Assembly: GCF_000967245.1 (NCBI RefSeq)
Contig: NZ_KQ033877.1
Span: 820,384-884,383, forward strand
Origin: Bombilactobacillus mellis
Lineage (GTDB): Bacteria; Bacillota; Bacilli; Lactobacillales; Lactobacillaceae
Length of the DNA: 64,000 nucleotides
Direction: 5' to 3'
Positions 53,265 through 63,515 of this stretch are shown here, in pieces; position 1 is the first letter of the stretch, and each line of letters opens with the position of its first letter. The notes under the pieces were generated by a model that saw nothing but the letters and a program-made list of their open reading frames with translations, was not told where the DNA came from and did not search any database. Both the position numbers and the translations under genes were made by a program.

Positions 53265-55190
53265 ATGGAAAAAGCAAAGACTGTTCGTTTAACTACTGCC
53301 CAAGCACTGGTTAAGTTTTTAAATCAACAATATATTGATGTTGATGGGGAGATAACACCTTTTGTAGAAGGAATTTTTGGAATATTTGGGCATGGTAATG
53401 TGTTGGGATTAGGAGAAGCCTTATATAATGAGCCCGGACATTTAAAGGTTTATCAAGGCCATAATGAACAGGGAATGACAAGTGCTGCTGTGGCTTATGC
53501 AAGAGAAAATTTACGTAGAAAGATCTTTGCAGTAACGGCTTCTGCAGGACCTGGTTCGGCAAATTTTGTTACCGCTGCTGGTAATGCTTATGTTAATAAT
53601 ATTCCAGTCTTAATTTTGCCGGCGGATACTTTTGCTTCCAGACAACCTGATCCGGTTTTACAACAAATTGAAGTAGAGAATAGTGCTGCTACCACAACTA
53701 ATGATACCCTAAAGCCGGTTTCTAAATATTGGGATCGTATCCAACGTCCAGAACAATTAATGAGTGCTTTATTGAAGGCTTTTGAAGTTTTAACTAATCC
53801 AGCTACCACGGGACCGGTAACTATTTGTCTTCCCCAAGATGCTGAAGGCGAAGCTTATGATTATCCAGTATCGTTCTTTCAAAAGCGAGTATATGTAGTT
53901 AAACGCCAGCAACCAAGTCAATTTGAAGTCGAAACAGCAGTGAAGCTAATTAAACAAAGTCAAAAACCAGTTCTGCTGGTAGGAGGTGGTGCTAAATTTA
54001 GTGATGCCGGAACGGCTATTGAAGCTTTCTCCCAAAAATTTAAGATTCCAATCGTCGAAACAGCCACTGGCAAATCGACTGTTATTTACGATTTTGCCAA
54101 TAATATGGGCGGAGTTGGAATTTTAGGGACCTCTGCGGCTAATAAAGTTTTGGCGGAAGCTGATTTATTGATCGGTGCAGGTAGTCGTTATACCGATTTT
54201 ACAACTTCTTCTAAAACGGGAATTAATCCGGAACAGACTAAAGTTATTAATATTAATTTGAGCCGGATGCAAGCGATTAAATTTGATGCCTTTCCAATTG
54301 TAGCTGACATTCGTGATACTCTGCAAGTCTTAACTAAATCGGCAGAATTAGAACAATATCAAAGCACTTTCACTAATCTACAAACTTATAAAGAAGAATG
54401 GAATCAGGAAAGAGAACGCTTAGCTCATACTAATTATGATGATCCAGATTTTGTTCCTGAAATCTCGGGACATTATACGAAAGAAAAATTAGCCGATTAT
54501 GCTCAGACTTTAGGTACACATTTAACACAGACTAGTGCCCTAATTGCTATGAATGAACATATTGACCCTGAGGCAATTATGGTAGCAGCTGCAGGTTCGT
54601 TACCAGGTGATGTTCATCGGATTTGGAATCCGAAAGCAAAAGACACATATCATATGGAGTATGGTTACTCCATGATGGGATATGAAATTGCTGCCAGTTT
54701 AGGTGTGAAATTAGCAAAGCCTAACGTTGAAAGCTATGCCTTAGTGGGAGATGGTAGCTTCTTAATGCAGCATTCGGAATTAGTTACTTCTTTACAATAT
54801 CATAAGAAAATTAATGTCGTTGTTTTTGATAACTCAGGATTTCATTCAATTAATAATTTACAAATGTCCCATGGTGATGAAAGTTTTATGACGGAGTTTA
54901 CGACATCAGATCAAAAAATCTTAAATATTGATTATGCCAAAGTAGCAGCAGGTTATGGTGCTAAAAGCTATCACGTTAATTCAGTAGAACAATTATTAGC
55001 AGCGTTAGATGATGCTAAAAAACAGGATTGTTCGACTTTAATCGATGTTAAGGTTTTGCCAAAAACCATGACTCATGACTATGGTAATGCTTGGTGGCGA
55101 GTAGGTGATCCTGAAGTTTCTCAAAATCAAAAAGTTCAGAAATCATTTACAGATACGCAAGAGCACTTAAAGAAGGCCTTTAAATATTAG
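53265..55190 (+). CDS. iolD: 3D-(3,5/4)-trihydroxycyclohexane-1,2-dione acylhydrolase
   Basis: ThDP enzyme that opens the inositol ring to 5-deoxy-glucuronate, third step. 641 residues from ATG 53265 (AAGGAGG, 7-nt spacer; GTG 53262 also possible). Catalytic Glu68 in GHNEQG activates ThDP; GDG at 495-497 followed by FDNSGF binds Mg-ThDP. First gene of unit 3, 17 nt before iolJ. Confidence 0.95.
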   Translation: MEKAKTVRLTTAQALVKFLNQQYIDVDGEITPFVEGIFGIFGHGNVLGLGEALYNEPGHLKVYQGHNEQGMTSAAVAYARENLRRKIFAVTASAGPGSANFVTAAGNAYVNNIPVLILPADTFASRQPDPVLQQIEVENSAATTTNDTLKPVSKYWDRIQRPEQLMSALLKAFEVLTNPATTGPVTICLPQDAEGEAYDYPVSFFQKRVYVVKRQQPSQFEVETAVKLIKQSQKPVLLVGGGAKFSDAGTAIEAFSQKFKIPIVETATGKSTVIYDFANNMGGVGILGTSAANKVLAEADLLIGAGSRYTDFTTSSKTGINPEQTKVININLSRMQAIKFDAFPIVADIRDTLQVLTKSAELEQYQSTFTNLQTYKEEWNQERERLAHTNYDDPDFVPEISGHYTKEKLADYAQTLGTHLTQTSALIAMNEHIDPEAIMVAAAGSLPGDVHRIWNPKAKDTYHMEYGYSMMGYEIAASLGVKLAKPNVESYALVGDGSFLMQHSELVTSLQYHKKINVVVFDNSGFHSINNLQMSHGDESFMTEFTTSDQKILNIDYAKVAAGYGAKSYHVNSVEQLLAALDDAKKQDCSTLIDVKVLPKTMTHDYGNAWWRVGDPEVSQNQKVQKSFTDTQEHLKKAFKY

Positions 55191-55207
55191 GAAAGTAGAG
55201 GAGAAAA

Positions 55208-56092
55208 ATGTTAGTACCAGCTTTTAAGTTAATTAAAGCAGCACAAAAGAATCATTATGCTCTGGGACATTTTAATATTAACGGCCTTAATTGGATTACT
55301 GTCTATTTACGAACTGCACAAGAAACTAATTCTCCAGTTATTTTAGCAACCTCAGATCGTTTAGTTGATCGGTTAGGTGGTTTTCAATATTTGGCTGATG
55401 TGACGCAATATTTTATCCGGGAGTTGCAGATTACTATTCCGGTAGTTTTACATTTGGATCATGGTACTAGCGTTGAACATACAAAGCAGGCTATCGCTGC
55501 CGGTTATACTTCGGTGATGTTTGATGGCTCTAAACTACCGATTGCTGATAATGTTCGTTTAACTAAAGAAGTTGTCGATTATGCTCATGCCCGTAATGTT
55601 TCCGTAGAAGCAGAAGTCGGAGCAGTCGGGGGCAATGAAAATGGAATTATTAGCGGCATTAAATACGCGAGTGTTGAAGATGCTGTGCAGATGAAAAATA
55701 CTGGTATCGATTTTTTAGCAGCTGCTTTAGGTTCAGTTCATGGGGATTATGTAGGCAAGCCGAATCTAAACTTTGAACGTATGCAGCAAATTTCTCAAGT
55801 AACCGGCTTGCCTTTAGTTTTACATGGAGCTTCAGGCATACCCGATGATCAAATTCAAACTGCAATTAAGATGGGAACTAATAAAATCAATATCAATACT
55901 GAAATAAATTATGCTTGGATTAATGCAGTAAGAGAAAGGATCAATCGTAAAGATGCAGGGCATGAACCCTTACCAATGTTAGAAGCAGGAAATGAGGCAA
56001 TTAAACAGATGATGTTACAAAAAATGCAACAGTTTCATGTACTTGGTAAGGCAAACATAACAAAGGATAAGGTTGAAGAGAATTCAAATTGA
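55208..56092 (+). CDS. iolJ: 6-phospho-5-dehydro-2-deoxy-D-gluconate aldolase (class II)
   Basis: Class II (zinc) aldolase that splits DKG-6-phosphate into DHAP and malonate semialdehyde. 294 residues. HLDHGTS (Zn-His and catalytic Asp), EAEVGAVGG, GSVHGDYVG and LHGASGI are the class II signatures. Context in the iol operon decides IolJ over ordinary fructose-bisphosphate aldolase. The stop overlaps the ORF reading into iolT by a few bases; GGAGG for iolT is within this region. Confidence 0.92.
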   Translation: MLVPAFKLIKAAQKNHYALGHFNINGLNWITVYLRTAQETNSPVILATSDRLVDRLGGFQYLADVTQYFIRELQITIPVVLHLDHGTSVEHTKQAIAAGYTSVMFDGSKLPIADNVRLTKEVVDYAHARNVSVEAEVGAVGGNENGIISGIKYASVEDAVQMKNTGIDFLAAALGSVHGDYVGKPNLNFERMQQISQVTGLPLVLHGASGIPDDQIQTAIKMGTNKININTEINYAWINAVRERINRKDAGHEPLPMLEAGNEAIKQMMLQKMQQFHVLGKANITKDKVEENSN

Positions 56093-56115
56093 ACTCTTCA
56101 AAGGAGGTAAATTCA

Positions 56116-57558
56116 ATGGCTGAAAGTAACAATGAAGTTCCCCTGCAGGAACTATCTAAGAAAAAAATACGTCATAATTTACAAAAAATTGCTTCGATTT
56201 CTACTCTTGGTGGTCTTCTATTTGGAATTGATACCGGTATTATTAATGGGGCCTTGATTTATATGTCCAGTCCCAAAGAATTAAATTTAACGCCTAATGA
56301 TCAGGGGTTAGTTACTAGTGCTATTACTCTAGGTGCTGCAGTTGGAGCTATTTTTGCGGGAAGGATATCTGACAAAATTGGACGTAAACATTTATTATGG
56401 TACCTATCTGTTTGGTTTATAATATTTACTATTTTATGTTCAACAGCACCCAATGCTTGGATAATGATAATTTCACGAGCTTTATTGGGATTAGCCGTAG
56501 GTGGGGTTTCTGTAATTGTTCCAACCTATTTGTCAGAACTGTCGACACCAGATATTCGTGGCAGATTTGTTACTCAAAACGAGTTAATGATTGTTACAGG
56601 TCAGTTATTGGCTTTTGTAGTTAATGCTGTTCTGGGGAATATTTTTTCAGGTGTTACTAGTATTTGGCGTTATATGTTAGGCTTTTGTGTTATTCCAGCA
56701 ATATTGTTGTTTTTAGGCTTGTATTTCATTCCTGAATCACCGCGCTGGTTGGTTATGGAAAATAAAGAAGAAGATGCTGAACAATCATTAATAAAAATTA
56801 GACCTAATAGAACTGTTATTTCTAAAGAAGTTGAACAAATAAAGGCTAATTTAATTCAAGAAAAAGAAATCAAGCAGGCTACCTTTAAAGATTTATCTAT
56901 CCCTTGGATTAGACGTATTGTTTTAATTGGAATCGGTTTAGCTATAATGCAGCAGTTTATTGGTATTAATGTGATGATGTATTATGGTACAACAATTTTG
57001 ACAAAATCAGGCTTTGCCCATAATGCTGCTTTAATTGCTAATATTTTTAATGGTGTGATGTCAGTTTTGGGTGTTTCAATTGGTATGTTGATAATGAATA
57101 AAGTTGATCGGCGTAAAATTTTATTAACTGGAATTACTGGCACAACCGTAGCATTAGTTTTAATAGTTATCGTATCAGTTGTCTTTAAACATAGTCCGCT
57201 TTTGCCGATATTTGTTTTACTTTGTACTATGTTATTTCTAATTTGTTTTCAAGGAGCTTTAGGTCCAATTGTCTGGTTATTATTATCTGAAATTTTTCCA
57301 CAAAAAATTCGTGGATTAGGAATGGGCATTTCAACTTTCTTTTTATGGTTTGCTAATTTTTTGGTAGGTTACTTTTTCCCAATTCTTATGGATAAATTAG
57401 GAATGACTTGGACTTTTATGGTATTTGTTGTTTTAAATATTCTTTCCTGGATATTTTCTTATTATTTTGCTCCAGAAACTCGAGGCAAATCATTGGAACA
57501 AATTCAATCAGAATTTCAAGCAGGTGAGATCTCTAGTTCTGGCGTAGAAGTAAAATAA
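56116..57558 (+). CDS. iolT: Myo-inositol/proton symporter (sugar porter MFS)
   Basis: 480 residues from ATG 56116 (AAAGGAGG upstream; an earlier ATG at 56089 lacks one). Twelve predicted helices. Sugar porter signatures: GRISDKIGRKHLL, VPTYLSELSTPDIRG, PESPRWLV and PETRGKSLEQIQ. As the only dedicated sugar porter in the cluster it should bring in myo-inositol and perhaps other cyclitols. Confidence 0.9.
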   Translation: MAESNNEVPLQELSKKKIRHNLQKIASISTLGGLLFGIDTGIINGALIYMSSPKELNLTPNDQGLVTSAITLGAAVGAIFAGRISDKIGRKHLLWYLSVWFIIFTILCSTAPNAWIMIISRALLGLAVGGVSVIVPTYLSELSTPDIRGRFVTQNELMIVTGQLLAFVVNAVLGNIFSGVTSIWRYMLGFCVIPAILLFLGLYFIPESPRWLVMENKEEDAEQSLIKIRPNRTVISKEVEQIKANLIQEKEIKQATFKDLSIPWIRRIVLIGIGLAIMQQFIGINVMMYYGTTILTKSGFAHNAALIANIFNGVMSVLGVSIGMLIMNKVDRRKILLTGITGTTVALVLIVIVSVVFKHSPLLPIFVLLCTMLFLICFQGALGPIVWLLLSEIFPQKIRGLGMGISTFFLWFANFLVGYFFPILMDKLGMTWTFMVFVVLNILSWIFSYYFAPETRGKSLEQIQSEFQAGEISSSGVEVK

Positions 57559-57597
57559 CTTCATTAGAAAGGATAGAAAGAAAGGATAAAATTCAAA

Positions 57598-58464
57598 ATG
57601 AAATTAGCTTATGATCCATCGATGTTTCGTGATAATACTTCTTTTCACGATATGATTGAGAAAACTGCCCGCTTAGGCTATAAATATATTGAATTATCGC
57701 CCCGGACGGATTTTATTTGGTTTTATCAGTATCCTAAGGTTAATTCAGCAATGATTAAAGACGTAAAAAAGTGGCTGCGAGATGCGGGTGTAGAACTATC
57801 TTCAGTTTTGCCGGTTCAACAATGGTCTTCACCTAATGAACAGGAACGTCAGGCGGCTGTTAGAAATATGAAACGTACTATTGAAATAACCGCAGAATTG
57901 GGTGTAGATACTTTGAACACTGAATTTTCAGGGGATAAATATGATCCGATAACTTCAGAAGGTCAATGGTATAAATCTATGGAAGAGCTTGTTCCCGTTT
58001 TTGAGCGTAATAATATTAAATTGGAGATTCAGGCCCATCCCAATGATTTTATTGAATCCAGTGTTGAAGCCGCTAAATTGATTCGTTCTTTAGATTTAGA
58101 TTGGGTGAGTCAAGTTTGGTGTTCGGCGCATGCCTTCTATTCTGATGGTGGAGTTGGTGATGTGCGGCAACAAATTTTAAATAGTAAAGATGTTTTGACT
58201 CATGTTTTAATTGCCGATACTTTTAATTACGCGGGTAATTTCGGGTTACGCTATACTATTAATCCTCCGGGGGCACCAGTAACAATCCATCAACATTTGA
58301 ATCCTGGAGAAGGCGAGGTTGATTTTGAAGCCACTTATCAAGCTTTAAATGAAATTAATTTTGATGGAATTGTTACAAATAATGTTTTCGCTTGGCCAGA
58401 CCGTATTGACTGGTCAAATGAGAAAACGTTATCTTCTATCAATCAAGGATTACATCTGGAATAA
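57598..58464 (+). CDS. iolH: IolH-like TIM-barrel protein
   Basis: 288 residues. The start MKLAYDPSMFRDN, then YIELSPRTDFIWF, SVLPVQQWSSPNEQERQAAV and NTEFSG, closely follow Bacillus IolH. Metal-binding residues of the xylose-isomerase-like barrel: Glu in LEIQAHP, His in CSAHAFY, Asp in IADTFN. The precise role of IolH is unsettled; it is a sugar (phosphate) isomerase-type fold tied to inositol operons. Confidence 0.82.
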   Translation: MKLAYDPSMFRDNTSFHDMIEKTARLGYKYIELSPRTDFIWFYQYPKVNSAMIKDVKKWLRDAGVELSSVLPVQQWSSPNEQERQAAVRNMKRTIEITAELGVDTLNTEFSGDKYDPITSEGQWYKSMEELVPVFERNNIKLEIQAHPNDFIESSVEAAKLIRSLDLDWVSQVWCSAHAFYSDGGVGDVRQQILNSKDVLTHVLIADTFNYAGNFGLRYTINPPGAPVTIHQHLNPGEGEVDFEATYQALNEINFDGIVTNNVFAWPDRIDWSNEKTLSSINQGLHLE

Positions 58465-58489
58465 TAGAGAATTGTAAAGAGGGATATAA

Positions 58490-59344
58490 ATGATAGATAT
58501 TAGTAGATTTTGTTTAAATAGAAAAGCTGCTCCTGCTATTACTTTAGATAAAACCATTCCTTTAGTAGCCAATTTAGGAATTAAAAATATTGAACTACGT
58601 AATGATTTATATGGTGCTCCTGATAATACTACTATTCTGGATCATTTACCCGATACTGAGGTAAAACAATTATTAGATGATAATAATGTGACTGTAGAAA
58701 CTATTAATGCTGTCGGTAATATGGATAGTCGGGAAATGATTGATACTAATTTGCAGAGTCTCAAGCAGATGCTGGAAATGACTAAAAATCTAAATTTACG
58801 TAATATTGTTTTTTGTCCGGTCCGTTCTCAAGATGATCAACGCTCGGCACAACAAAGACAAGATGAAGCAGTAGCTAATGTGCAAGACTATTCGCAGTTA
58901 TTAAAACAATATAATGTGAGCGGTTTAATTGAACCATTGGGTTTTCTTGATGGAACTTTGAGATTTCCGTGGGAAGGTCAAGCCGTAATTGACAAAGCTG
59001 GAGTGGATAATTTTAAGTTAGTAGCTGATACTTTTCATTATTATCTGGCTAACGTTACTGAAACCGATTTTCATAATAAGGTGGATGTCTCTTATATTGG
59101 CTTGGTACATTTAAGTTCAGTTTTAGATCGTAAAGAACGCGAAAAATTGGATGATCAAGATCGTTATATGTTAGATGAGCATGATATTATGGATTCGGTT
59201 CAGATAGCTCATAATATTGAAGCTGCTGGATATCAAGGATTATACGCCTTTGAACCGTTTTCTAATGATTTAAAACAATATGATGAAGAACGTGTCCAAG
59301 AAGAAATTTCTCGCAGTATTGAACTTGTACAGCAGAATATTTAA
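58490..59344 (+). CDS. iolI: IolI-like 2-keto-myo-inositol isomerase
   Basis: 284-residue TIM-barrel isomerase. IELRNDLYG, LIEPLGF, LVADTFHYYLAN and the final YAFEPFS give the Glu-Asp-His-Glu metal set of IolI. In Bacillus IolI interconverts 2-keto-myo-inositol and 1-keto-D-chiro-inositol, letting D-chiro-inositol enter the pathway. Identity by family likeness and position between iolH and iolG. Confidence 0.75.
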   Translation: MIDISRFCLNRKAAPAITLDKTIPLVANLGIKNIELRNDLYGAPDNTTILDHLPDTEVKQLLDDNNVTVETINAVGNMDSREMIDTNLQSLKQMLEMTKNLNLRNIVFCPVRSQDDQRSAQQRQDEAVANVQDYSQLLKQYNVSGLIEPLGFLDGTLRFPWEGQAVIDKAGVDNFKLVADTFHYYLANVTETDFHNKVDVSYIGLVHLSSVLDRKEREKLDDQDRYMLDEHDIMDSVQIAHNIEAAGYQGLYAFEPFSNDLKQYDEERVQEEISRSIELVQQNI

Positions 59345-59375
59345 TAATTAATTTATATATTAAAGGAGAAAAATT

Positions 59376-60392
59376 ATGTCAAAAAATACAGAAACTGTCA
59401 CTATTGCTATTATTGGAATGAATAGGATTGGTAAGGTTCATTATCAAAATTTAAGCAGCATGGTTAACGTTAAAATTAAATATATTTGTGACGTGGTGGC
59501 TGATCAAAGCTGGGCAGATTTGTATCCCGATGTTGAAAAAATTGTAACCGATTATCACGAAGCTTTAAAAGATCCTGATGTTCAAGCAGTTCTGATTTGT
59601 GTTCCGACAGATCTGCATCCAAAAATTACAATGGAAGCGGCACAAGCGGGAAAAGATATATTTTGTGAAAAACCTGTAGGTTTTGATGATGATCAAATTA
59701 TGCAAGCTTATCACACAGTTCAAGAAACCGGAGTTAAATTTGCCACAGGATTTAACCGTCGTTTTGATAAGAATTTTCGGCGTATTGTAGAACGTCGTGA
59801 AAATGGTGAGCTCGGTGATGAGCAAATCTTAAAGATTACTTCACGTGATCCTGAGCCTCCTTCTTTAGACTATATTAACCATTCTGGTGGGATTTTTATG
59901 GATATGACTATTCATGACTTTGATATGGCACGCTACATTACTGGTCAAGAAGTAGATTCAGTTTATGTAGCTGGCGGAGTTATGGTAGATCCGCAAATCG
60001 GCAAAGCCGGTGATTTAGATACCGTTTTAACTACTTTGGTATTTAAAAACGGAATGTTAGGTTCAATTGACAATAGTCGCAAGGCTGTTTACGGCTATGA
60101 TCAAAGAATTGAACTTTTTGGCTCACAAGGTATGGCTCAAGCCGATAATGTTACGGATACAACTACTACTTACTCAGGCGCTCAATCCGTAGAATCTGAT
60201 AAACCCATGTTTTTCTTTTTAGAGCGTTATCTAGAAGCTTATCGCAAAGAAATTGAATCTTTCTTAGATGCAGTTCGCGGCAAACATGAGGTTGAATGTA
60301 CTTTTGCGGATGGTATTAAGGCCATTCGATTAGCCCAAGCAGCCAAAGAATCTGCACTTACGAAAAAACCCGTAAAGGTAAAAGACATTTAG
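59376..60392 (+). CDS. iolG: Myo-inositol 2-dehydrogenase
   Basis: First step: myo-inositol to 2-keto-myo-inositol with NAD. 338 residues. Rossmann loop IIGMNRIGKVH, catalytic Lys in FCEKPVG (about 97), and Asp-His in GGIFMDMTIHDFDMARY. It is directly upstream of iolE, which takes its product. This is the intact copy; the split gene at 49.8 kb is a close relative. Confidence 0.9.
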   Translation: MSKNTETVTIAIIGMNRIGKVHYQNLSSMVNVKIKYICDVVADQSWADLYPDVEKIVTDYHEALKDPDVQAVLICVPTDLHPKITMEAAQAGKDIFCEKPVGFDDDQIMQAYHTVQETGVKFATGFNRRFDKNFRRIVERRENGELGDEQILKITSRDPEPPSLDYINHSGGIFMDMTIHDFDMARYITGQEVDSVYVAGGVMVDPQIGKAGDLDTVLTTLVFKNGMLGSIDNSRKAVYGYDQRIELFGSQGMAQADNVTDTTTTYSGAQSVESDKPMFFFLERYLEAYRKEIESFLDAVRGKHEVECTFADGIKAIRLAQAAKESALTKKPVKVKDI

Positions 60393-60413
60393 GGTTAAGA
60401 AAGGAGAAAAATA

Positions 60414-61316
60414 ATGGCCTATGATGTAAATAAAGATATTAAGTGGGGGATCGCGCCAATTGGCTGGCGAAATGATGACATTCCTTCAATTGGTAAAGAT
60501 AACAACTTACAACAATTATTAAGCGATATTGTAGTAGCTGGTTTTCAGGGAACTGAAGTGGGCGGCTTTTTCCCTGAACCTGATAAATTAAATTATGAGT
60601 TAGGACTCCGCCATTTAGAGGTGGCAGCACAATGGTTTAGCAGTTTTATTTTACGGGATGGCATTGAAAAAGCTAGCGCTGCTTTTGAAAAACATTGCCA
60701 ATTCTTACAAGCTGTGCATGCACATATTGCGGTTGTTTCAGAACAAACTTATAGTATTCAACAATCTGATACAAAAAATATTTTTACTGATAAAGCCACT
60801 ATGACAGACAAAGAATGGGATCAATTGTGTCAAGGCCTTAACCATTATGGTGAAATTGCGGCTAAATATGATGTTAAAGTTGCTTATCACCATCATTTGG
60901 GAACTGTAGTTCAAACAAAAGCGGAAACTGATCGCCTTATGGCTAACACTGATCCTAAATTAGTGGGACTACTATACGATACTGGCCATATTGCAGTATC
61001 AGATGGCGATTATATGAGTCTTTTAAATGATCATCTGGATCGGGTTGTTCATGTTCACTTTAAAGATGTTAGAAAAGCCAAAGAAAAAGAAAATCGCGAC
61101 CAAGGGTTAACTTTTCAGCAGTCCTTCTTAAACGGAATGTTTACTGTTCCCGGAGATGGAGATCTTGATTTTAAGCCTGTTTTTAAGGCCTTAACTAATC
61201 ATCAGTATAAAGGTTGGATCATTATTGAAGCTGAACAAGACCCCGAGAAAGCCAATCCTTTAGAGTACGCTTTGAAAGCTAAAGACTATATTGATAAAGA
61301 GTTATTGCAAAATTAA
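60414..61316 (+). CDS. iolE: Inosose dehydratase
   Basis: Dehydrates 2-keto-myo-inositol to the trihydroxycyclohexane dione used by IolD. 300 residues. [14 protein letters not shown] at the N-terminus is the IolE hallmark; [32 protein letters not shown] and IIIEAEQDP give the metal and active-site residues of the TIM barrel. 21 nt after iolG. Confidence 0.94.
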   Translation: MAYDVNKDIKWGIAPIGWRNDDIPSIGKDNNLQQLLSDIVVAGFQGTEVGGFFPEPDKLNYELGLRHLEVAAQWFSSFILRDGIEKASAAFEKHCQFLQAVHAHIAVVSEQTYSIQQSDTKNIFTDKATMTDKEWDQLCQGLNHYGEIAAKYDVKVAYHHHLGTVVQTKAETDRLMANTDPKLVGLLYDTGHIAVSDGDYMSLLNDHLDRVVHVHFKDVRKAKEKENRDQGLTFQQSFLNGMFTVPGDGDLDFKPVFKALTNHQYKGWIIIEAEQDPEKANPLEYALKAKDYIDKELLQN

Positions 61317-61399
61317 ATTAATATTAATCCATTAATTAATGCTGCTAGAAAATATATAAATTTTATTTTTATCAGATAATTGACTAATTGGGGTAAAAA

Positions 61400-62365
61400 A
61401 TGTTAAATATTTTGGGCGTTGCGCTTAATAGTGTATTCATAATTATAACAATCATAGTAATCGGTTGGGGATTAGCTAAAACTAAAATCTTCAGTGCTAA
61501 TTTTGCCAATGATATTTCTAATTTAGTAGTTAATGTTGCTCTACCGCTTTCGATTTTATTATCAACTCAAAAATATATTAGTAAACAAAATTTTTGGCTC
61601 CTAGTGCAGGGCACCATTTTAATTATGATCGCTATTATGATTTGCTTTCTACTTTCCATGAGCTTTAGTTACTTTTTCCGGATCCCAAAACAACGGCGCA
61701 GTTTATTTGTTAATGGTTTTGTTAATGCCAATACACTTTTTGTGGGCTTACCTTTAAACTTAGCATTATTTGGGGCAAAAAGTTTACCTTATTTTTTGGC
61801 TTACTTTGTCGCTAATACCATTGCCACTTGGGGAATTGGAATCAAACTTATTAATAATGATGGACCCCAGACGGTCAAATCGAGTACTTCCTTAAGTTGG
61901 CAAAAGTTGCTTCATCTGTTTACACCACCGATGTGGGGCTTTTTGATAGGATTATTGTTTTTCTTTTTACAGATTCATGTTACTGGTTTTTTAAATACTG
62001 CGTTCGGTTATTTGGCAAATTTGGTGACCCCGTTATCCTTGATTTTTTTAGGTTTGCAGTTGGGAAATACGAAGTTAAGTGATCTCAAAATCTCCTGGTT
62101 AGATTTATGCGCACAAATCGGTCGCTTTATTATTTCCCCTTTGATAATGTTTTTGGTAATTGTCGTTGCAGAAGCTTTTAACTGGGTACATTTGCAACCA
62201 CTATTTGTAAAAACTTTAATCGTCCAGTCTGCTACACCGATGCTTACTTTATTACCGGTGATGGCCGAACAAGCACAACTGGATGTTACTTTTGCTACGA
62301 GAATCTTAACCGAAAGTATTTTGATTTTTCCAGTAGCTGTCATTGGGATTATGTTAATCATTTAA
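61400..62365 (+). CDS. AEC-family transporter
   Basis: 321 residues with about ten hydrophobic segments in two repeats, each with a short polar break (NLVVNVALPLSILLS; later ATPMLTLLPVMAEQ). Auxin efflux carrier (AEC) proteins in lactobacilli move malate, malonate or other organic acids. Within this cluster it could export an acid end product or import a substrate; the sequence cannot decide. 83 nt after iolE with a weak Shine-Dalgarno (TTGGGG). Confidence 0.8.
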   Translation: MLNILGVALNSVFIIITIIVIGWGLAKTKIFSANFANDISNLVVNVALPLSILLSTQKYISKQNFWLLVQGTILIMIAIMICFLLSMSFSYFFRIPKQRRSLFVNGFVNANTLFVGLPLNLALFGAKSLPYFLAYFVANTIATWGIGIKLINNDGPQTVKSSTSLSWQKLLHLFTPPMWGFLIGLLFFFLQIHVTGFLNTAFGYLANLVTPLSLIFLGLQLGNTKLSDLKISWLDLCAQIGRFIISPLIMFLVIVVAEAFNWVHLQPLFVKTLIVQSATPMLTLLPVMAEQAQLDVTFATRILTESILIFPVAVIGIMLII

Positions 62366-62430
62366 ATTAGATGCCAATTTGTTATGACACGATTAAACAA
62401 TAATTATTGAATATTTAGAAAGGAAATTTT

Positions 62431-63243
62431 ATGACAGATTATGGTTTTTGCACATGGACTTTGGGGGATATTACTTTAGATAAAAAACTAGAAATTGCTG
62501 CTTCTCTAGGAGTTACCGGAGTGGAAATTGAAGGTGATTTAAAACAAGATCCGTTACAAATAAAACAGCAATTAAAAAAATACAATTTAAAACCTTTATC
62601 GATAACTCCTCAAGATGTTGATATCTCTAGTTGCAACGAAGAAAAACGGCAAGCAGCAGTTCAATACTATTTAGACTTAATTGATTGGACTGCCAAAATC
62701 GGAGCTCCGCGATTTTGTATTCATGGACAAGTAGGCAAAATCAGCTGGGATCATGATTTAGATGTCCATTGGGACTTATTAGTCAAGTCGGTGCAGGAAG
62801 TTACTAGTAAAGCATCTAAAAAAGATTTAGAAGTCGTATATGAGGTCTTGAATCGTTATGAAAATTATCAAGTTTTAACAGCCGCGAGTGGTTTAAAATT
62901 AATTCAAGCAGTTGCTAATTCTAATTTAAAATTACTTTTAGATGCTTATCATATGAATATTGAAGAAAATGATCCGGCTGCCGCTTTAATCTCGGCTGCT
63001 GGACAGCTGGGAGTTTATCATATTGCTGACTCTAATCGTCAGGCTATTGGTGATGGACATACGAATTTCTCTCAACAATTTAAAGCCTTAAAAGAAATTA
63101 ACTATCAAGGACCATTGATTATGGAAATGACAGCGGCTGGTCCTAATCCTTTTACTCCCATGAAAGGTCAGGATTACCTTAGTGTTGTTACTGACTATTA
63201 CCAAAGATCATTGCAAATATTACATGCTGTTTTTGGTGATTAA
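62431..63243 (+). CDS. D-tagatose/psicose 3-epimerase-like TIM-barrel protein
   Basis: 270 residues. EVLNRYENYQVL, LLLDAYHMNIEE, VYHIADSNRQAIGDGH and LIMEMTA carry the Glu, Asp-x2-His, His-x-Asp-x2-Arg and Glu set of ketose 3-epimerases. In inositol clusters such proteins (IolO/IolI relatives) are proposed to epimerise keto-inositols, so a keto-cyclitol is as likely a substrate as a ketohexose. Last gene of unit 3, followed by a strong terminator. Confidence 0.8.
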   Translation: MTDYGFCTWTLGDITLDKKLEIAASLGVTGVEIEGDLKQDPLQIKQQLKKYNLKPLSITPQDVDISSCNEEKRQAAVQYYLDLIDWTAKIGAPRFCIHGQVGKISWDHDLDVHWDLLVKSVQEVTSKASKKDLEVVYEVLNRYENYQVLTAASGLKLIQAVANSNLKLLLDAYHMNIEENDPAAALISAAGQLGVYHIADSNRQAIGDGHTNFSQQFKALKEINYQGPLIMEMTAAGPNPFTPMKGQDYLSVVTDYYQRSLQILHAVFGD

Positions 63244-63254
63244 ATAATAGGTAT

Positions 63255-63298
63255 AATGCACCATAAAATTGAAATAACAATTTTGTGGTGCATTTTTT
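63255..63298 (+). terminator. Terminator closing the iol cluster
   Basis: AATGCACCATAAAATTG (63255-63271) pairs with CAATTTTGTGGTGCATT (63278-63294), followed by T residues. Confidence 0.9.
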
Positions 63299-63515
63299 GT
63301 TTTAATAAAATTTTTTCTATTTAGTATTTATCAGGTTAACTAGTAATTGCTGAATAATACTACAGTAGCAAAACTTTAAAAGATGACTGAAATTTAAAAA
63401 GCGTTTACCTAGTAGCCGCTACAATATCCTTGGTAATTATATGAGTCAAAAATTATAAAGAACAATTAGACACACAAATTTATACATTTTTTAAAAGTAT
63501 TTTCGTATAGTTAAT

